Both the position numbers and the translations under genes were made by a program. From Candidatus Kryptonium sp. (GTDB taxonomy: Bacteria; Bacteroidota; Ignavibacteria; Kryptoniales; Kryptoniaceae), in assembly GCA_025060635.1 (NCBI GenBank), contig JANXBN010000003.1:54429-118428 (forward strand): DNA of 64,000 nt, in the 5' to 3' direction. Under the pieces are notes generated by a model. The model was given only the letters and a program-made list of their open reading frames with translations. It did no database searches and was not told the DNA's origin. This document shows positions 63,460 through 64,000 of the stretch, in pieces (position 1 is the first letter of the stretch; each line of letters begins with the position of its first letter).

Positions 63460-64000
63460 TCATGTAAATGCGGAATAACCAGTGATGTGCTCTCCAATAA
63501 TAAGTGTGTGAATGTCGTGTGTCCCTTCATAAGTTTTTACTGATTCAAGATTATTCATATGTCTCATAACTGGATACTCGTTCAATATTCCGTTTGCTCC
63601 AAGTATATCTCTTGCAAGGCGTGCGATTTCAAGTGCGTGGTAGACATTATTTCTTTTCGCAAGCGAAACTTGGACGAAGTTAGCTTTACCTTGGTCTTTC
63701 AATCTTCCAAGTTGAATGCATAAAAGTTGTGCTTTTGTTATTTCAGTAAGCATGTAAACGAGCTTTTCTTGGACGAGTTGGAACGAGGCAATTGGTTTAT
63801 CAAATTGTATTCTTGTTTTGGCATATTCAAGGGCTGTTTCATAGCATGCCATAGCAGCACCAACAGCACCCCAAGCAATACCATATCTTGCCTGTGTCAA
63901 ACACATAAGAGCTGATTTTAAACCTACCGCCTTGGGTAATATGTTTTCTTCAGGTATCCAGCAATCTTGAAATACAAGTTCACTTGTCACAGAAGCACGA
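63460..64000 (-). CDS. Acyl-CoA dehydrogenase, glutaryl-CoA dehydrogenase type (5' end outside window)
   Basis: The frame is open to base 64000; codons before the GTG at 63990 read RAS and continue into VTSELVFQDCWIPEENILP, a conserved internal segment of the family, so the start is beyond the window. The visible part is the C-terminal helical domain: ARYGIAWGAVGAAMACYE, KPIASFQLVQEKLV, ILGANGILNEYPVMRHMNNLE, and the catalytic Glu in YEGTHDIHTLIIG. This matches glutaryl-CoA dehydrogenase-like enzymes (FAD, oxidation of acyl-CoA). The exact substrate is not shown. Confidence 0.9.
   Translation of the reverse strand, partial: RASVTSELVFQDCWIPEENILPKAVGLKSALMCLTQARYGIAWGAVGAAMACYETALEYAKTRIQFDKPIASFQLVQEKLVYMLTEITKAQLLCIQLGRLKDQGKANFVQVSLAKRNNVYHALEIARLARDILGANGILNEYPVMRHMNNLESVKTYEGTHDIHTLIIGEHITGYSAFT

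Overview
The window is a piece of a low-GC chromosome from a Gram-negative bacterium of the Bacteroidota/FCB group. Three lines of evidence point there. First, type IX secretion (T9SS) parts and cargo: a PorU-like C25 peptidase followed directly by PorV, a PorW/SprE-like TPR lipoprotein, and several proteins ending in T9SS/FlgD-like sorting domains. Second, LPS core genes: heptose kinase and adenylyltransferase, heptosyltransferase, Kdo transferase, an LpxL-like acyltransferase and TamB. Third, a Bacteroidota-style parA-parB-DUF5683 neighbourhood. Lys/Glu/Ile-rich proteins and AGA-rich arginine codons would suit a thermophile such as the Ignavibacteria/Kryptonia lineages; that placement is inference only. 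Several promoters read as ordinary sigma70 type with a 17-base spacer, and many genes have clear Shine-Dalgarno sites, which is not the classic Bacteroidetes pattern.

Layout. 1-2169: 3' part of a secreted beta-propeller protein. 2166-8462 (minus): TPR lipoprotein, pyrK, pyrD, folC, rho. 8659-11364 (plus): fur-feoA-feoB iron uptake. 11361-19221 (minus): queE, queD, trkA, trkH, an M20 amidohydrolase, an RlmB-type methyltransferase, an NtrC-type activator and a receiver-DHp protein without ATPase domain. 19222-19876: a 655-base gap holding a consensus promoter and a nested inverted repeat that looks like a structured RNA. 19889-24541: two T9SS cargo genes. 24639-24729: tRNA-Ser(GGA). 24826-35353 (plus): secA, porU, porV, an Fn3 lipoprotein, an SLBB mini-protein, P-II. 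35459-38995: parA, parB, a RidA protein, DUF5683, an NHL propeller. 39112-43475: small HTH regulator, ATP-grasp, recN, cysS. 43476-44073: a decayed gene. 44074-56525: heptose activation, tamB, rnr, DUF72, an M28 peptidase, LpxL-like acyltransferase, heptosyltransferase. 56497-60762 (minus): waaA, an EnvC-like protein, a UbiD-family decarboxylase. 60816-63405 (plus): SDR reductase and phosphohexomutase. 63460-64000 (minus): 3' part of an acyl-CoA dehydrogenase.

How the genes fit together. Much of the window serves the cell envelope. SecA exports proteins across the inner membrane, PorU/PorV process and anchor T9SS cargo, the sorting-domain proteins are the cargo, and the heptose/Kdo/acyl genes build the LPS core to which such cargo is anchored in other Bacteroidota. 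The rest is housekeeping: pyrimidine and folate synthesis, iron and potassium uptake, queuosine precursor synthesis, chromosome partition and repair. The most unexplained items are the candidate RNA at about 19521-19705, the truncated receiver-DHp signalling protein beside it, the SLBB mini-protein behind porUV, and a RidA protein with two plausible starts that would send it to different compartments.
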